DNA from: Methylothermaceae bacteria B42
Lineage (GTDB): Bacteria > Pseudomonadota > Gammaproteobacteria > Methylococcales > Methylothermaceae
Assembly: GCA_001566965.1 (NCBI GenBank)
Contig: LSNW01000013.1
Location: 1 to 64,000, forward strand
DNA: 64,000 nucleotides
Reading direction: 5' to 3'
Shown: positions 1 through 8,821 of the stretch, in pieces
Numbering within the stretch: the stretch's first letter is position 1
Layout of the letters: every line of letters begins with the position of its first letter
Translations under genes and position numbers: made by a program
Notes under the pieces: generated by a model
What the model was told of the DNA's origin: nothing
What the model saw: the letters and a program-made list of their open reading frames with translations, nothing else
The model's database searches: none

Positions 1-2
1 TC

Positions 3-185
3 TGCTTCCCAGAGGGCCATCGAACTATCGCACCGGACCAAATCAAGTTCTTCATGGTGGATACAATATACAAGGGGATTCAAAGCATAGTCCCCGCTCC
101 CTCCCCCGCAACCGGGGGAGGATTGGGGAGGGGGTACCATGTCGCCAACGCCAGGATTCCCTACCAGACCGCCCCCGTCGTTTGA
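3..185 (+). other. Possible 3' end of an unknown reading frame running into a repeat
   Basis: A frame is open from the left edge to a TGA at 183-185, about 60 codons without a start inside the window. The first 24 codons read like ordinary protein (for example PDQIKFFMVDTIYKGIQ). From about position 74 the sequence is the MITE-like repeat, so any protein here would get its tail from the repeat. I recognise no family. It may be the end of a gene truncated by the insertion, or chance. Confidence is low because only 70 bases precede the repeat. Confidence 0.2.
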
Positions 186-218
186 GTGCCGCTTTGGAAT
201 GACCGTGCGCAACATCAG
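74..218. repeat. MITE-like repeat, copy 1 (left end missing)
   Basis: It shares with the copies at 12881 and 39105 the GC-rich hairpin (CCCTCCCCCGC / GGGGGAGG) and the following GGGGAGGGGGTACC. It also shares the tract GTTTGAG..GC..GCTTTGGAAT and the right end GTGCGCAACATCAG. Matching to copy 3 starts at about 74 (GGGGATTCAA); the left terminal repeat and the first hairpin are absent. It lies just downstream of fliJ. Confidence 0.75.
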
Positions 219-252
219 TTCCGTAATAAACATTTAAGCAATTCCTGTGCCC

Positions 253-693
253 TTATTTGGACCGGCTTCGCTTTTTACGGCCTGCCAAATCATCCATTTC
301 CCGCTGCAAGGCTTGCTCTGTCAGTATTCTGGAACGACGCTGCAAATTATCACGAACCTTTTGGATGCCTTTATGGCGGCAATAGGCTTCCTGCCAATGC
401 TGCCGGGCGGCGGCAAATTCTTGCCGCAATTGGGACAATTTTTCTTCTTGCGCCTTTATCCCACTACCCAGTTTTGCCAAAAAAGCCTGATACTCTTTTA
501 TCTGTAAACCGCTGACGAGTCGATTTTGCTGATGAAACTGGGCGGCATACTGTTCTCGGAAGCGCTGTAATTCCTGAAGTTGGTGCTGGGCGGCCTGAAT
601 TTTTCCAGACAGCTCATTTAAAACCTTGGCGGCGGCGGATTCTTTCCCGGCGGTAAATTCCTCTACTGGTTTTAAACGTTTCAGCCGTTTCAT
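253..693 (-). CDS. fliJ: Flagellar export chaperone FliJ
   Basis: The 146-residue protein is the size of FliJ, the soluble stalk-like component of the flagellar type III export apparatus that contacts the FliI ATPase ring and FlhA. It is almost wholly charged and helical, with repeated Q, E, K and R and heptad-like leucines (a coiled coil over nearly its full length), and no membrane segment. FliJ sequences are poorly conserved, so the call rests on length, coiled-coil character and position directly after fliI. The start overlaps the fliI stop by 4 bases, implying translational coupling. It is the last gene of the fliE-J block; fliK does not follow here. Confidence 0.9.
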   Translation of the reverse strand: MKRLKRLKPVEEFTAGKESAAAKVLNELSGKIQAAQHQLQELQRFREQYAAQFHQQNRLVSGLQIKEYQAFLAKLGSGIKAQEEKLSQLRQEFAAARQHWQEAYCRHKGIQKVRDNLQRRSRILTEQALQREMDDLAGRKKRSRSK

Positions 694-2048
694 GGATTAT
701 TGGAAAACAACCGCTCCAAGCCACTGATACTTTCTTCCAGCGTTACCGCTTCATGCATGTTTTGCTGCAAAAAATCCGTAATTTTGGGGTGATTCCCAAT
801 GGCCTCGTCAATTTTCGGATCGGAACCGGCCTGATAGGCACCCAAGGTAATCAGATCCCGGTTGCGCTGATACAGGGAAAACTGTTTTTTAAGCTGGCGG
901 GCGGCTTCTATATGAGACTGGGAACAAATATCCGCCATTACCCGGCTGATGGATGCCTCAATGTCAATCGCCGGATAATGGCCGGCCTCGGCCAGTTCCC
1001 GCGACAAGACAATATGACCATCCAATACGCCCCGGGCGGCGTCGGCGATGGGGTCGTTGGTATCATCGCCTTCCGCAAGCACCGTGTAAAAAGCGGTAAT
1101 GGAACCGGTGCCCACTTCGCCACAGCCGGCCCGCTCCACCAGTCGCGGCAGCTTTGCAAACACCGATGGCGGATAACCCTTGGTGGCGGGTGGTTCATCA
1201 ATGGCCAGGGCGATTTCACGCTGGGCCTGGGCATAGCGGGTCAAAGAGTCCATCAGTAGTAATACATCCTTGCCCTGATCCCGGAAATACTCGGCAATGG
1301 AAGTGGCCATCAACGCACCGTGCATGCGCATCAGAGGCGGCTGGTCGGCAGGCGTGGCCACTACCACAGCCTTGGATAGCCCCTTAGGCCCCAGAATCTT
1401 CTGGACGAAATCGTTCACCTCCCGGCCCCGTTCTCCAATCAACCCGACCACCACTACATCGGCGGAAGTAAAACGGGTCATCATTCCCAACAACACGCTT
1501 TTGCCCACGCCCGTGCCGGCAAACAAGCCCAATCTCTGCCCCCGACCTACGGTCAGCAAGGCATTTATCGCCCTGACACCCACATCCAAGGGCTCGGCGA
1601 CAGGTTGTCGCAACAATGGATTCAGGGGTTTACCCTGTAAGGGTTGGACTGTTTCAAATTGCAGCGGCCCCTTGCCATCCAACGGGTGACCTGCGCCATC
1701 CAGCACCCGTCCCAGCAAACCAGCACCTACTCGGGCCACACTGGGTTGACCACTTGGGATTACCCGGCAGTTGGGTTCAAGACCGTAAATATCCCCTACC
1801 GGCATCAAATAGAGTTGCTCGCCGGCAAAACCCACTACTTCTGCTTCAATCCGTTCCCGGTAAGCGGTCTCCACCCAGCAACGTCCGCCCACGGGGGCCT
1901 GGCATCCTACTGCTTCCAGGGTCAACCCCACCATCCGTGACAATTTGCCTTCCACCACCAATGAAGGAGGATTGGACAATCTTTGCTGATAAGGTTTGAG
2001 CCGCTTTATCCACTGCTGGGAACGGTCAAACTCGGGCACCGTGCTCAT
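690..2048 (-). CDS. fliI: Flagellum-specific ATPase FliI
   Basis: This is the 452-residue ATPase of the flagellar type III export apparatus, related to the F1 beta subunit. It forms a hexamer at the cytoplasmic face of the basal body and helps unfold and deliver export substrates. The Walker A motif GTGVGKS is at about residues 178-184 and a Walker B region (VLLLMDSLTRYAQAQREI) at about 262-279. The length is typical. It overlaps fliH upstream and fliJ downstream by 4 bases each, so the three are one translationally coupled unit. Nothing is missing from the catalytic core. Confidence 0.98.
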   Translation of the reverse strand: MSTVPEFDRSQQWIKRLKPYQQRLSNPPSLVVEGKLSRMVGLTLEAVGCQAPVGGRCWVETAYRERIEAEVVGFAGEQLYLMPVGDIYGLEPNCRVIPSGQPSVARVGAGLLGRVLDGAGHPLDGKGPLQFETVQPLQGKPLNPLLRQPVAEPLDVGVRAINALLTVGRGQRLGLFAGTGVGKSVLLGMMTRFTSADVVVVGLIGERGREVNDFVQKILGPKGLSKAVVVATPADQPPLMRMHGALMATSIAEYFRDQGKDVLLLMDSLTRYAQAQREIALAIDEPPATKGYPPSVFAKLPRLVERAGCGEVGTGSITAFYTVLAEGDDTNDPIADAARGVLDGHIVLSRELAEAGHYPAIDIEASISRVMADICSQSHIEAARQLKKQFSLYQRNRDLITLGAYQAGSDPKIDEAIGNHPKITDFLQQNMHEAVTLEESISGLERLFSNNP

Positions 2049-2863
2049 TTAGATTTTCCTTGATCCGCGCCCCGGTCTCCACCCAGAGCGGTGGCAATCA
2101 CTGCCGCCAATCTGGTCTCAACCGTCGCGTCAATCCGTGACACATCGGTTTCAATCTTGCAGCCTCCGCGGCTGATTAAAGGCTCTTCCACAATCTTCCA
2201 GGGCACGGAAATCTCATCTAAGTGCAGGGCCGAGCGTACCAGCTCCGCATCTTCTGGATGCATGGTCAATGTGGCTTTGCGCTGGGTTACCGGCAGCAGC
2301 GCCAAAGTCTCTCGGACCACAGCAATAATCTGACCGGGATCGGTCTTTAATTCCCTGCGGACAAGTTGCCTGGCAACCGTCATCGCCAGCGTAACCAGCT
2401 CCTGTTCCACCTGCTCATCCAGTTGCCGCAGCGGTTCGCTTAGCAGGCTCAGAATGTTATCCAAGTGAACGGCTTTCTCTTTCAGCTCCGCCATGGCTTC
2501 GGTTTTGCCTTCTGAGAAGCCTTGTTCCTTGCCTTCCCGATACCCCTGTTGAAATCCCTTGTCATACCCTTCTTTGTACCCTTCCTGGTTACCCTTATCG
2601 AACCCTTCTTTGTAGCCAGCTTCATGACCGGCCTTGGCGGCTTCAGCATAGGCTTCCTTCTGGACTTCTTCCAGCGCTTCAGCGGTAACCACGGCGGTAG
2701 GTTCCGGTTCCACTTCGGCTGGTTCGGCAACGCCTCCGCTTAGGTCACGCTGCAAAGCTTGTACGAAAGAATTTTCGGTGGCCATTTCAGGCGGTGTCCA
2801 GGTCGCCACACTTTGCAATTCCTCGCTGGAAAATTTTTCCTTAGATGAGCTCATCACCGCCAC
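2045..2863 (-). CDS. fliH: Flagellar assembly protein FliH
   Basis: FliH is the 272-residue stator and negative regulator of the FliI ATPase and links it to the C-ring. Residues about 80-125 hold a striking run of GxxxG-type repeats (GYKEGFDKGNQEGYKEGYDKG and on), the known hallmark of FliH. Behind it is the conserved C-terminal domain (LVTLAMTVARQLVRREL) that resembles the E subunits of rotary ATPases. The N-terminus is acidic and probably disordered. The start lies inside the end of fliG (23-base overlap) and the stop overlaps fliI. The glycine repeat makes the DNA locally repetitive. Confidence 0.95.
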   Translation of the reverse strand: MAVMSSSKEKFSSEELQSVATWTPPEMATENSFVQALQRDLSGGVAEPAEVEPEPTAVVTAEALEEVQKEAYAEAAKAGHEAGYKEGFDKGNQEGYKEGYDKGFQQGYREGKEQGFSEGKTEAMAELKEKAVHLDNILSLLSEPLRQLDEQVEQELVTLAMTVARQLVRRELKTDPGQIIAVVRETLALLPVTQRKATLTMHPEDAELVRSALHLDEISVPWKIVEEPLISRGGCKIETDVSRIDATVETRLAAVIATALGGDRGADQGKSK

Positions 2864-3839
2864 CGCCTAAGGCAATCTCACCCGCATCCGCCAAGCGCCG
2901 GGCAATGGAAAGAATTTCCTTTTGCGCCGCTTCCACCTCGCTCAACTTCGCAGGAGGCGCTGCTTCCAGGTCATCGCGAAGCATTTCCGCCGCCCGCCGC
3001 GACATATTGTTGAAGAATTTTTCCTTCAAGGCTTCATCCGCGCCTCGCAAGGCTAATAATAGGGAGTCGGTGGACACTTCGCGCAGGAGCGTTTGGATAC
3101 TCCGGTCATCCAGTTGCACCAGATCATCAAAGACAAACATTTTGTCTTGAATCAATTGAGCAATATCAGGCGACCTCTCTTCCAGGGTTTCCATCACCCC
3201 AACTTCCACACTGCTGTCCACCATATTGAGAATTTCAGCGGCTTTTTCAATGCCGCCAATGTTGGAGGATTTCAAATTACTGTTACCTGTCAATTGCCGT
3301 TCCATAATCGCATCAAGCTCCTTCAGAGCATCCGGTTGCACTGCCTCCAGGGTTGCAATGCGCATGACTATGTCTCCCCGCATGTTTTCCGGCAACATAC
3401 CAAGCACGGCAGATGCTTGCGGAGGATCGAGCAAGGATAAAATGATGGCGATAATCTGAGGATGTTCGAGCCGGATAAGCTCGGTAATCGCTCTGGGCTC
3501 CATCCATTTAAGTTGCTCAATGCCGCGGCTATTACGGCTGAGGAAAATACGGTCGATGACGGAACTGGCTTTGTCTTCGCCCAATGCGGCTGTCAGCACA
3601 TTGCGCAGATAATCATCGGAATTGAGGCCAATGGCGGTTTGATTGCTGATATGTTGCAGGAACGTCTCAATCACCTCTTCAACCGTCTCGGTCTGAATGT
3701 TCTTGACATCGGCCATGGCCATTCCCAACAGCTGGACTTCCTTGGGCTCCAAATATTGAAGGATTTTTGCCGCCGGTTCCTGACCCACCGCCAGCAACAA
3801 CAGTCCAGCCCGATCAATTCCTGTCAGCTCCTCATCCAT
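2841..3839 (-). CDS. fliG: Flagellar motor switch protein FliG
   Basis: The 332-residue protein is the rotor component that binds FliF at the MS-ring and meets the MotA/PomA stator, generating torque and switching. The sequence shows the N-terminal FliF-binding domain (DRAGLLLLAVGQEPAAKILQ), the middle domain with an EHPQ motif (LIRLEHPQIIAIILSLL) and the C-terminal charged torque helix (LVQLDDRSIQTLLREV). Length is normal for the family. It overlaps the end of fliF by 8 bases and the start of fliH, in the order usual for gammaproteobacterial fliEFGHIJ operons. Confidence 0.98.
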   Translation of the reverse strand: MDEELTGIDRAGLLLLAVGQEPAAKILQYLEPKEVQLLGMAMADVKNIQTETVEEVIETFLQHISNQTAIGLNSDDYLRNVLTAALGEDKASSVIDRIFLSRNSRGIEQLKWMEPRAITELIRLEHPQIIAIILSLLDPPQASAVLGMLPENMRGDIVMRIATLEAVQPDALKELDAIMERQLTGNSNLKSSNIGGIEKAAEILNMVDSSVEVGVMETLEERSPDIAQLIQDKMFVFDDLVQLDDRSIQTLLREVSTDSLLLALRGADEALKEKFFNNMSRRAAEMLRDDLEAAPPAKLSEVEAAQKEILSIARRLADAGEIALGGGGDELI

Positions 3840-5595
3840 TAGCGGGCTCCTCGGCTATCCAGTTTTTGATGACTTGCACCACCCGATCAGGTTCTTCTTC
3901 AATCATCTGGCGTACGAAGGCCAGACGTTTTTCGTAACTTTGGGGGCCTTCCAACATCAGCAATTCTTCACTTTGTTGTTCCAAAGACAAGGGTTCGCCG
4001 TCTTCTCCTACCGCTGCTTCACCTTCAATCTCCTCACCTTCTTCGCTGTCTTGTTCTTCTTCGGCTTCCAATTCTGGCGGTTTTGGCGGCATTAGCGAAC
4101 GCACCAGGGGCCGCAAAATGAAGAAGATCAGCAGCAACACCACCAACAGGGCCGCAACCTGCTTGCCTATACGCCATACCCACGCTTGTTGCCATATAGG
4201 AAGCGGTGGAATCGAAATCTCCTGCACGCCCCGGAAAGCCATATTGGTCACTGTGACCTGATCCCCGCGGGTGGCATCGTAACCCACGGCTTGCTTTACC
4301 AGCGCGGTCAGGTCATTCAGTTCTTCCGGGGTATAGGGCCGGGAAACCACGGAACCGTCTTCTTGCACCACCTCGATATTGTCCACCGCAACGGCAACGG
4401 TGAGCCGCCGGATATCACCGACGGACTGGCGGATATGGCTGAGGGTTCGATCCAGCTCATAATTGCGGACAAGTTTTTTCTGGGTTTGGGTAGGCGATCC
4501 GTTTTCTTCATTGCCGCCACCGGTAGCGGTTTCCGGTGCCTTGCCCGCCGCTGGCGGCTGATTGGTCAACGCTCCGGGCACCCCTTGGGCGCGTTCCAGG
4601 CTTTCTTTTCGTTCTTCTTGTTGTTCGCTGCGAAGTGCTGGCAGATCCGGATTGTAGAGCTCTTCGGTACGTTCGACCGCGGTAAAGTCAATGTCCGCGG
4701 AAACCTGGGCCCGCAGCGAGTCTGGCCCAGTCACTGGCCCCAGTAATGACTCAATCCGCTGGACCAGACTGTCCTCTACCCGTTTTTTGTATTCAAATTG
4801 TTTCTCCGTCAGGGACTGATCCTCGCTTTCCTTGTCAGGCGAATTGAGCAGGTGCCCCAACTGATCCACCACGGTCACCCGCTCGGGTTCCAATCTGGGG
4901 ACACTGGACGCCACTAAATGAACGATGGCCTTGACTTGACCCGGAGTGAGCTCGTATCCCGGCATCAACTGTACTAATACCGAAGCGCTGGGGGGCTTGC
5001 GTTGCCTGACAAAAACCGATTGCTTGGGTTGCGCCAGATGTACCCGGGCGGCCTTCACCCCTTCCAGCGTCATCACCGAGCGGGCGATTTCTCCCTCCAG
5101 CGCCCGTTGAAAGCGGGCTTTTTCCATGGTACGGCTGGTACCAAAACCGGCATCTTTATCCAGAATTTCATAGCCATTTTCCTCCTTTTTAGGCAACCCC
5201 TGGGCAGCCAGACGCAAGCGCAGTTCGTGAACTTCTTCCGCAGGCACCAATATCGAACCACGGCGCGTATCTACTTTGTAGTCCGCTTTGAGCTTGTCCA
5301 AAGCATCAAGCACTTGCCCAGCCTGGTTTTCGCTCAAATCAAGAAATAGGGGCTTATATTCCGGCGCATTAGCCCACAACATGACGGCAATTCCTAAAGC
5401 CAAGGCAAAAGCCAAAGCCCCCAGCACGCCAAACCGCTTTCCCCAGGACATTTCCTGCCAGACGGTTAGCACCTGAATTTCAGCAGGCCGATCTTCTGCC
5501 TGGGATTCCGCTGCTGCCAAGGTCTGATTTTCGGCGGGCACCAATTGGGTATTTTGGTCTGCTTCTGGATTATTTTGTGTTTCCGCAAGTTCCAT
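3832..5595 (-). CDS. fliF: Flagellar MS-ring protein FliF
   Basis: FliF is the 587-residue inner-membrane ring on which the basal body is built. One membrane helix near residues 55-73 (FGVLGALAFALALGIAVML) and a second near 468-486 (VAALLVVLLLIFFILRPLV) flank a large periplasmic part with the YscJ-like ring-building region and a long low-complexity insert of Q, E, P and G. The cytoplasmic C-terminus ending LAFVRQMIEEEPDRVVQVIKNWI is the FliG-binding helix. A 135-base gap separates it from fliE; I saw no clear promoter there, so it is probably co-transcribed from the fliE promoter. Confidence 0.97.
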   Translation of the reverse strand: MELAETQNNPEADQNTQLVPAENQTLAAAESQAEDRPAEIQVLTVWQEMSWGKRFGVLGALAFALALGIAVMLWANAPEYKPLFLDLSENQAGQVLDALDKLKADYKVDTRRGSILVPAEEVHELRLRLAAQGLPKKEENGYEILDKDAGFGTSRTMEKARFQRALEGEIARSVMTLEGVKAARVHLAQPKQSVFVRQRKPPSASVLVQLMPGYELTPGQVKAIVHLVASSVPRLEPERVTVVDQLGHLLNSPDKESEDQSLTEKQFEYKKRVEDSLVQRIESLLGPVTGPDSLRAQVSADIDFTAVERTEELYNPDLPALRSEQQEERKESLERAQGVPGALTNQPPAAGKAPETATGGGNEENGSPTQTQKKLVRNYELDRTLSHIRQSVGDIRRLTVAVAVDNIEVVQEDGSVVSRPYTPEELNDLTALVKQAVGYDATRGDQVTVTNMAFRGVQEISIPPLPIWQQAWVWRIGKQVAALLVVLLLIFFILRPLVRSLMPPKPPELEAEEEQDSEEGEEIEGEAAVGEDGEPLSLEQQSEELLMLEGPQSYEKRLAFVRQMIEEEPDRVVQVIKNWIAEEPANG

Positions 5596-5730
5596 GAATT
5601 AAAGTCGCCTTGAGAATTGGCTTGTTAGTTGTGAAGGATTATTCAAGTTAACCTCTGTATCTGTCAGAACCACATCATCTAAACCCGTGAAGGATTGATT
5701 GAAGGGGCGGAAATAAATGACGTAGCCCTG

Positions 5731-6042
5731 CTACATTTGCATATTCATAATGTCTTTATAGGCCTCCACCAGCTTATTGCGCACCTGCACCATCGCCTGG
5801 AAAGAAACACTGGCTTTCTGCAACGACACCATGACTTCCGCCAAACTGGCCTCCGATTCGCCGGCTTCAAATGCCTTGGCCAGATTACCCGCCTGCTTTT
5901 GGGTTTCGTTCACTGTCTCGATGGAATTTTTGAGCAAATCAGCAAAATCCGTCGTGGGCGCCTCTCCCTCTGGTTTTTGCTTGATTTGCCCCTGGAGTAC
6001 CCGCATTTGGGCGAGTACTTCATTTACATCCATTTGGCTCAT
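5731..6042 (-). CDS. fliE: Flagellar hook-basal body protein FliE
   Basis: FliE (103 residues) is the adaptor joining the MS-ring to the proximal rod and is needed to start rod export. The C-terminal half carries the conserved FliE pattern (SLAEVMVSLQKASVSFQAMVQVRNKLVEAYKDIMNMQM), which ends the protein as usual. It is the first gene of the fliEFGHIJ block. A strong sigma-54 promoter at 6083-6098 lies about 40 bases before the start codon. No signal peptide is seen, as expected for a type III export substrate. Confidence 0.96.
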   Translation of the reverse strand: MSQMDVNEVLAQMRVLQGQIKQKPEGEAPTTDFADLLKNSIETVNETQKQAGNLAKAFEAGESEASLAEVMVSLQKASVSFQAMVQVRNKLVEAYKDIMNMQM

Positions 6043-6082
6043 TGCTATTCCCCGTCAAAAAATCGTTACCGCCTAAATTTTA

Positions 6083-6098
6083 TGCATTTTCCATACCA
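6083..6098 (-). promoter_or_regulatory. Sigma-54 promoter of fliE operon
   Basis: On the minus strand the sequence reads TGGTATGGAAAATGCA. This fits the -24/-12 consensus TGGCAYR-N4-TTGCW with GG and GC exactly ten bases apart. The start site would be near 6072, about 30 bases before fliE. The response regulator encoded next to it (FleR-type) is the expected activator. Seen directly; its use is inferred. Confidence 0.8.
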
Positions 6099-6133
6099 GT
6101 TCCTCTTAAAAAACCCCAAAACCGAATCCCGCC

Positions 6134-7474
6134 CTAACCAGGCACGGCAATCCCGGCTTCGCGCATCTTGGCAATTTTGTAACGGAGCGTCCGGGGGCTT
6201 ATGCCTAAACGCTTGGCCGTTGATTGCCGGCTGCCATTTTCCTCCTTCAGGGTTGTCAAGATAATTCTCTCCTCCACGCTACGCACCCCTTCTTCCAGTC
6301 TGGCTGGCATTTTTGACGGTTTTTCGTCTATTTCCGGCAAACAATCCACCTGGGTCTCCTCTTCATCAAACAACAGATCGCTCGGGGTAATCCTTCCTTC
6401 ACGGCACAAAATCAACGCCCGCTGAATCACGTTTTCCAATTCCCGCACATTGCCAGGCCAATGATAGGCAAGCAGTTTTTTCAAGGCGGCATCAGTCAAT
6501 TGCGGCAAATTTTTGCCTCTACCATGCCGCTCCAACAGTACTTTTGCCAGGACCGGGATATCTTCCCGGCGTTTTCGAAGGGGCGGCAGATTCAAGGGAA
6601 ACACATTGATCCGGTAATACAAGTCTTCGCGAAAATTGCCGGCGGCGACTTCTTCTTTCAAATTACGATTGGAAGTCGCCAAAATCCGCACATCCAAGGC
6701 ATAGGTTTTGCGCCCACCCAATCGCTCCACTTCCCGTTCCTGGATGACGCGCAATAATTTCGCCTGAAGGGCGGGATTCATTTCCGAAATTTCATCCAGC
6801 AGCAACGTGCCGCCCTGGGCCATTTCAAATTTACCTGGCGTGGTTTGGCTGGCGCCGGTAAACGCGCCTTTCTCGTAGCCAAATAACTCCGCTTCCAGCA
6901 TTTGGTCAGGGATGGCCGCGCAATTGATGGCCACAAACGGCCCCTGGCGGCGCGGTGACAATTGATGCAGATGGCGGGCGATGACCTCCTTGCCGGTTCC
7001 CGACTCGCCTAAAATCAACACTGTGGCATCGGTTTCCGCAACCCTCGCCGCCAGTTGATACACCTGGCGCATGGCGGGAGATTCAACCACATCAGGCCGC
7101 ACCTGGGTGGATAGCGCCAGATAACGCTTTACCTGGTCTACCAGCAAATCAGCGGCAAACGGCTTGGCCAGATAATCGCAAGCACCCGCTTGAATCGCCT
7201 TGACCGCTTGCTCAATGGTGCCATAGGCGGTCATCAACAAAACGGGAAGATGGGGATAGTCCGCCTTTATCTTTTTCAACAAAGCCACGCCATCCATGGG
7301 GGACATTTTGATATCGCTGATGACCAGCTTTACGGTATGACTTTCCAGCCTGGCTAAAGCCTGGGTTCCGTCTGAAGCATGGATCAGCTGGTAACCCGCC
7401 AGGGACAGTGTGTCTTCCAGGGCTTCCCGCAACGCTGGATCGTCTTCGACAATCAGAATGTCATAAGCTGCCAT
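6134..7474 (-). CDS. fleR: Sigma-54 response regulator FleR/FlrC
   Basis: This 446-residue regulator of class III flagellar genes has three parts: a receiver domain with the phosphate-accepting Asp at residue 54 ([13 protein letters not shown]), an AAA+ domain with GESGTGKE at about 156-163 and the sigma-54 contact loop GAFTGA, and a C-terminal Fis-type helix-turn-helix ([20 protein letters not shown]). It is activated by the kinase encoded immediately upstream (29-base gap). Together they match Pseudomonas FleSR and Vibrio FlrBC. Its likely targets include the adjacent fliE promoter. Confidence 0.95.
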   Translation of the reverse strand: MAAYDILIVEDDPALREALEDTLSLAGYQLIHASDGTQALARLESHTVKLVISDIKMSPMDGVALLKKIKADYPHLPVLLMTAYGTIEQAVKAIQAGACDYLAKPFAADLLVDQVKRYLALSTQVRPDVVESPAMRQVYQLAARVAETDATVLILGESGTGKEVIARHLHQLSPRRQGPFVAINCAAIPDQMLEAELFGYEKGAFTGASQTTPGKFEMAQGGTLLLDEISEMNPALQAKLLRVIQEREVERLGGRKTYALDVRILATSNRNLKEEVAAGNFREDLYYRINVFPLNLPPLRKRREDIPVLAKVLLERHGRGKNLPQLTDAALKKLLAYHWPGNVRELENVIQRALILCREGRITPSDLLFDEEETQVDCLPEIDEKPSKMPARLEEGVRSVEERIILTTLKEENGSRQSTAKRLGISPRTLRYKIAKMREAGIAVPG

Positions 7475-7503
7475 TCACTCTATCTCCCTATATAAAAATA
7501 ATT

Positions 7504-8730
7504 TCAAGACATCACCTCTGGTTCACCCCGCGATGCCGTCTCACGGCAATAACTGCCAGCGAAAGGGGTTTCCTCTAACGCAAGCGGCAAATGCACGTGA
7601 AAAGCAGTGCCTTGACCAGGCACCGATTCACACTGGATAAAACCGCCGTGGGCTTTGACGATGCTACTCACCACCGCCAACCCCAGTCCCGTGCCATTGG
7701 GGCGGGTAGTAAAAAAAGGCTCAAAAATTCTGTCTTTGGTCGCTTCATCCATCCCCGGCCCGTTATCCACCACACTGATGCAGATAGAATCGTCTGCCAC
7801 CCGGCATCGCATCTCAATGTGGCCTTGCCCGGCAGTCGCCTGGACGGCATTGGTCAACAAGTTCAAAAAAACCCCCACCAGCGCCTCGGTATTCCCCTGA
7901 AATGTTATGGGTTGACCGGGATCGTTAAACTCAATCACCGTATTCGAGGCGGTAAATAGCGGTTGTGACACGTTTTTTATTTGTTGAATCAGCTCTTCAA
8001 GGCTCACCTGACTAGTCACGAACCGGCCTTCCCTGGCAAACACCAGCATGTCATTCACCTGACGTTCCAAATGATGAAGACGTTCGAGAATACGGGCGGT
8101 GAAGAGGCGCCGGCGCGTAGCGTCCAACTGCGCATTATCCAATTGAGAAGCGTAAAGAATTGCCGCCGACAAGGGGGTGCGGACCTGATGGGCCATGCTG
8201 GCCACCATTTCCCCCATGGCGGAAAGACGCTGGTGCTGATCGACCAAATTCTGTAACTTCCGCATTTCACTGACATCGGCCAATAGCAGAATCTGCCCTG
8301 GCTCATCCCCCAGGGAACGGGCAGAAAGACTGACGATCTTGCCGTTCTTGAGACGGCGCTGGTGGGGATTTTCCATGCCGGAAACAAAATTTCTGCTGGC
8401 AACTTCCGCCCACAGCTCCCCTATTAGCGGCTCTCCGAGCAGTTCAATCGCGGCGGGGTTACATTCTATGACCCGGCCACTGCCGCCCAGGACTATGACC
8501 CCACCAGGCAAGGCTTCAAGAAGCTGTTGCAGTTGATTAGCCAGCTTCTCTTTTTCCATCAGGGTTTGCAGCCGTGCGCTGCGGGCGGCGGCCAATTCCT
8601 CACTGAGGCGGGCCACTTGGTTTTCCAAGGCACGGTAAGAATAGGTCAGGGTTTGGGAGAGCTGATTAAATACCTCAAAGGCCTGTTTGAGGTTTTCGGG
8701 ATTGTCTAGAGTCCTGGAATCGATCACCAC
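7504..8730 (-). CDS. fleS: Flagellar sensor kinase FleS/FlrB
   Basis: This is a cytoplasmic histidine kinase of 408 residues with no membrane segment. A coiled-coil start leads to a PAS-like domain (about 65-155), then the dimerisation domain with phospho-His at about residue 181 (MVASMAHQVRTPLSA), and an HATPase domain (LLTNAVQAT, DNGPGMD, GTGLGLAVV). The family phosphorylates FleR/FlrC at an assembly checkpoint. The gene is preceded by a near-perfect sigma-54 promoter, consistent with control by FleQ. It is read as one unit with fleR. Confidence 0.94.
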   Translation of the reverse strand: MVIDSRTLDNPENLKQAFEVFNQLSQTLTYSYRALENQVARLSEELAAARSARLQTLMEKEKLANQLQQLLEALPGGVIVLGGSGRVIECNPAAIELLGEPLIGELWAEVASRNFVSGMENPHQRRLKNGKIVSLSARSLGDEPGQILLLADVSEMRKLQNLVDQHQRLSAMGEMVASMAHQVRTPLSAAILYASQLDNAQLDATRRRLFTARILERLHHLERQVNDMLVFAREGRFVTSQVSLEELIQQIKNVSQPLFTASNTVIEFNDPGQPITFQGNTEALVGVFLNLLTNAVQATAGQGHIEMRCRVADDSICISVVDNGPGMDEATKDRIFEPFFTTRPNGTGLGLAVVSSIVKAHGGFIQCESVPGQGTAFHVHLPLALEETPFAGSYCRETASRGEPEVMS

Positions 8731-8764
8731 CTGAATACCTTTCCATTGATTTTAAATGGAAAGT

Positions 8765-8780
8765 AGCAAAGGTGATGCCA
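8765..8780 (-). promoter_or_regulatory. Sigma-54 promoter of fleSR
   Basis: The minus strand reads TGGCATCACCTTTGCT, an almost exact match to TGGCAYR-N4-TTGCW with the correct ten-base spacing between GG and GC. The predicted start site is near 8754, about 24 bases before fleS. FleQ, encoded directly upstream, is the expected activator by analogy with Pseudomonas. Confidence 0.88.
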
Positions 8781-8821
8781 AAAATTTACATCTGGTTTTT
8801 CAGTAACTTAGAGAAGACGCG

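Noticed and set aside
5596-5730. Separate promoter for fliF
   Set aside because: No -24/-12 or good -35/-10 pair was found in this gap; co-transcription from the fliE promoter is simpler.
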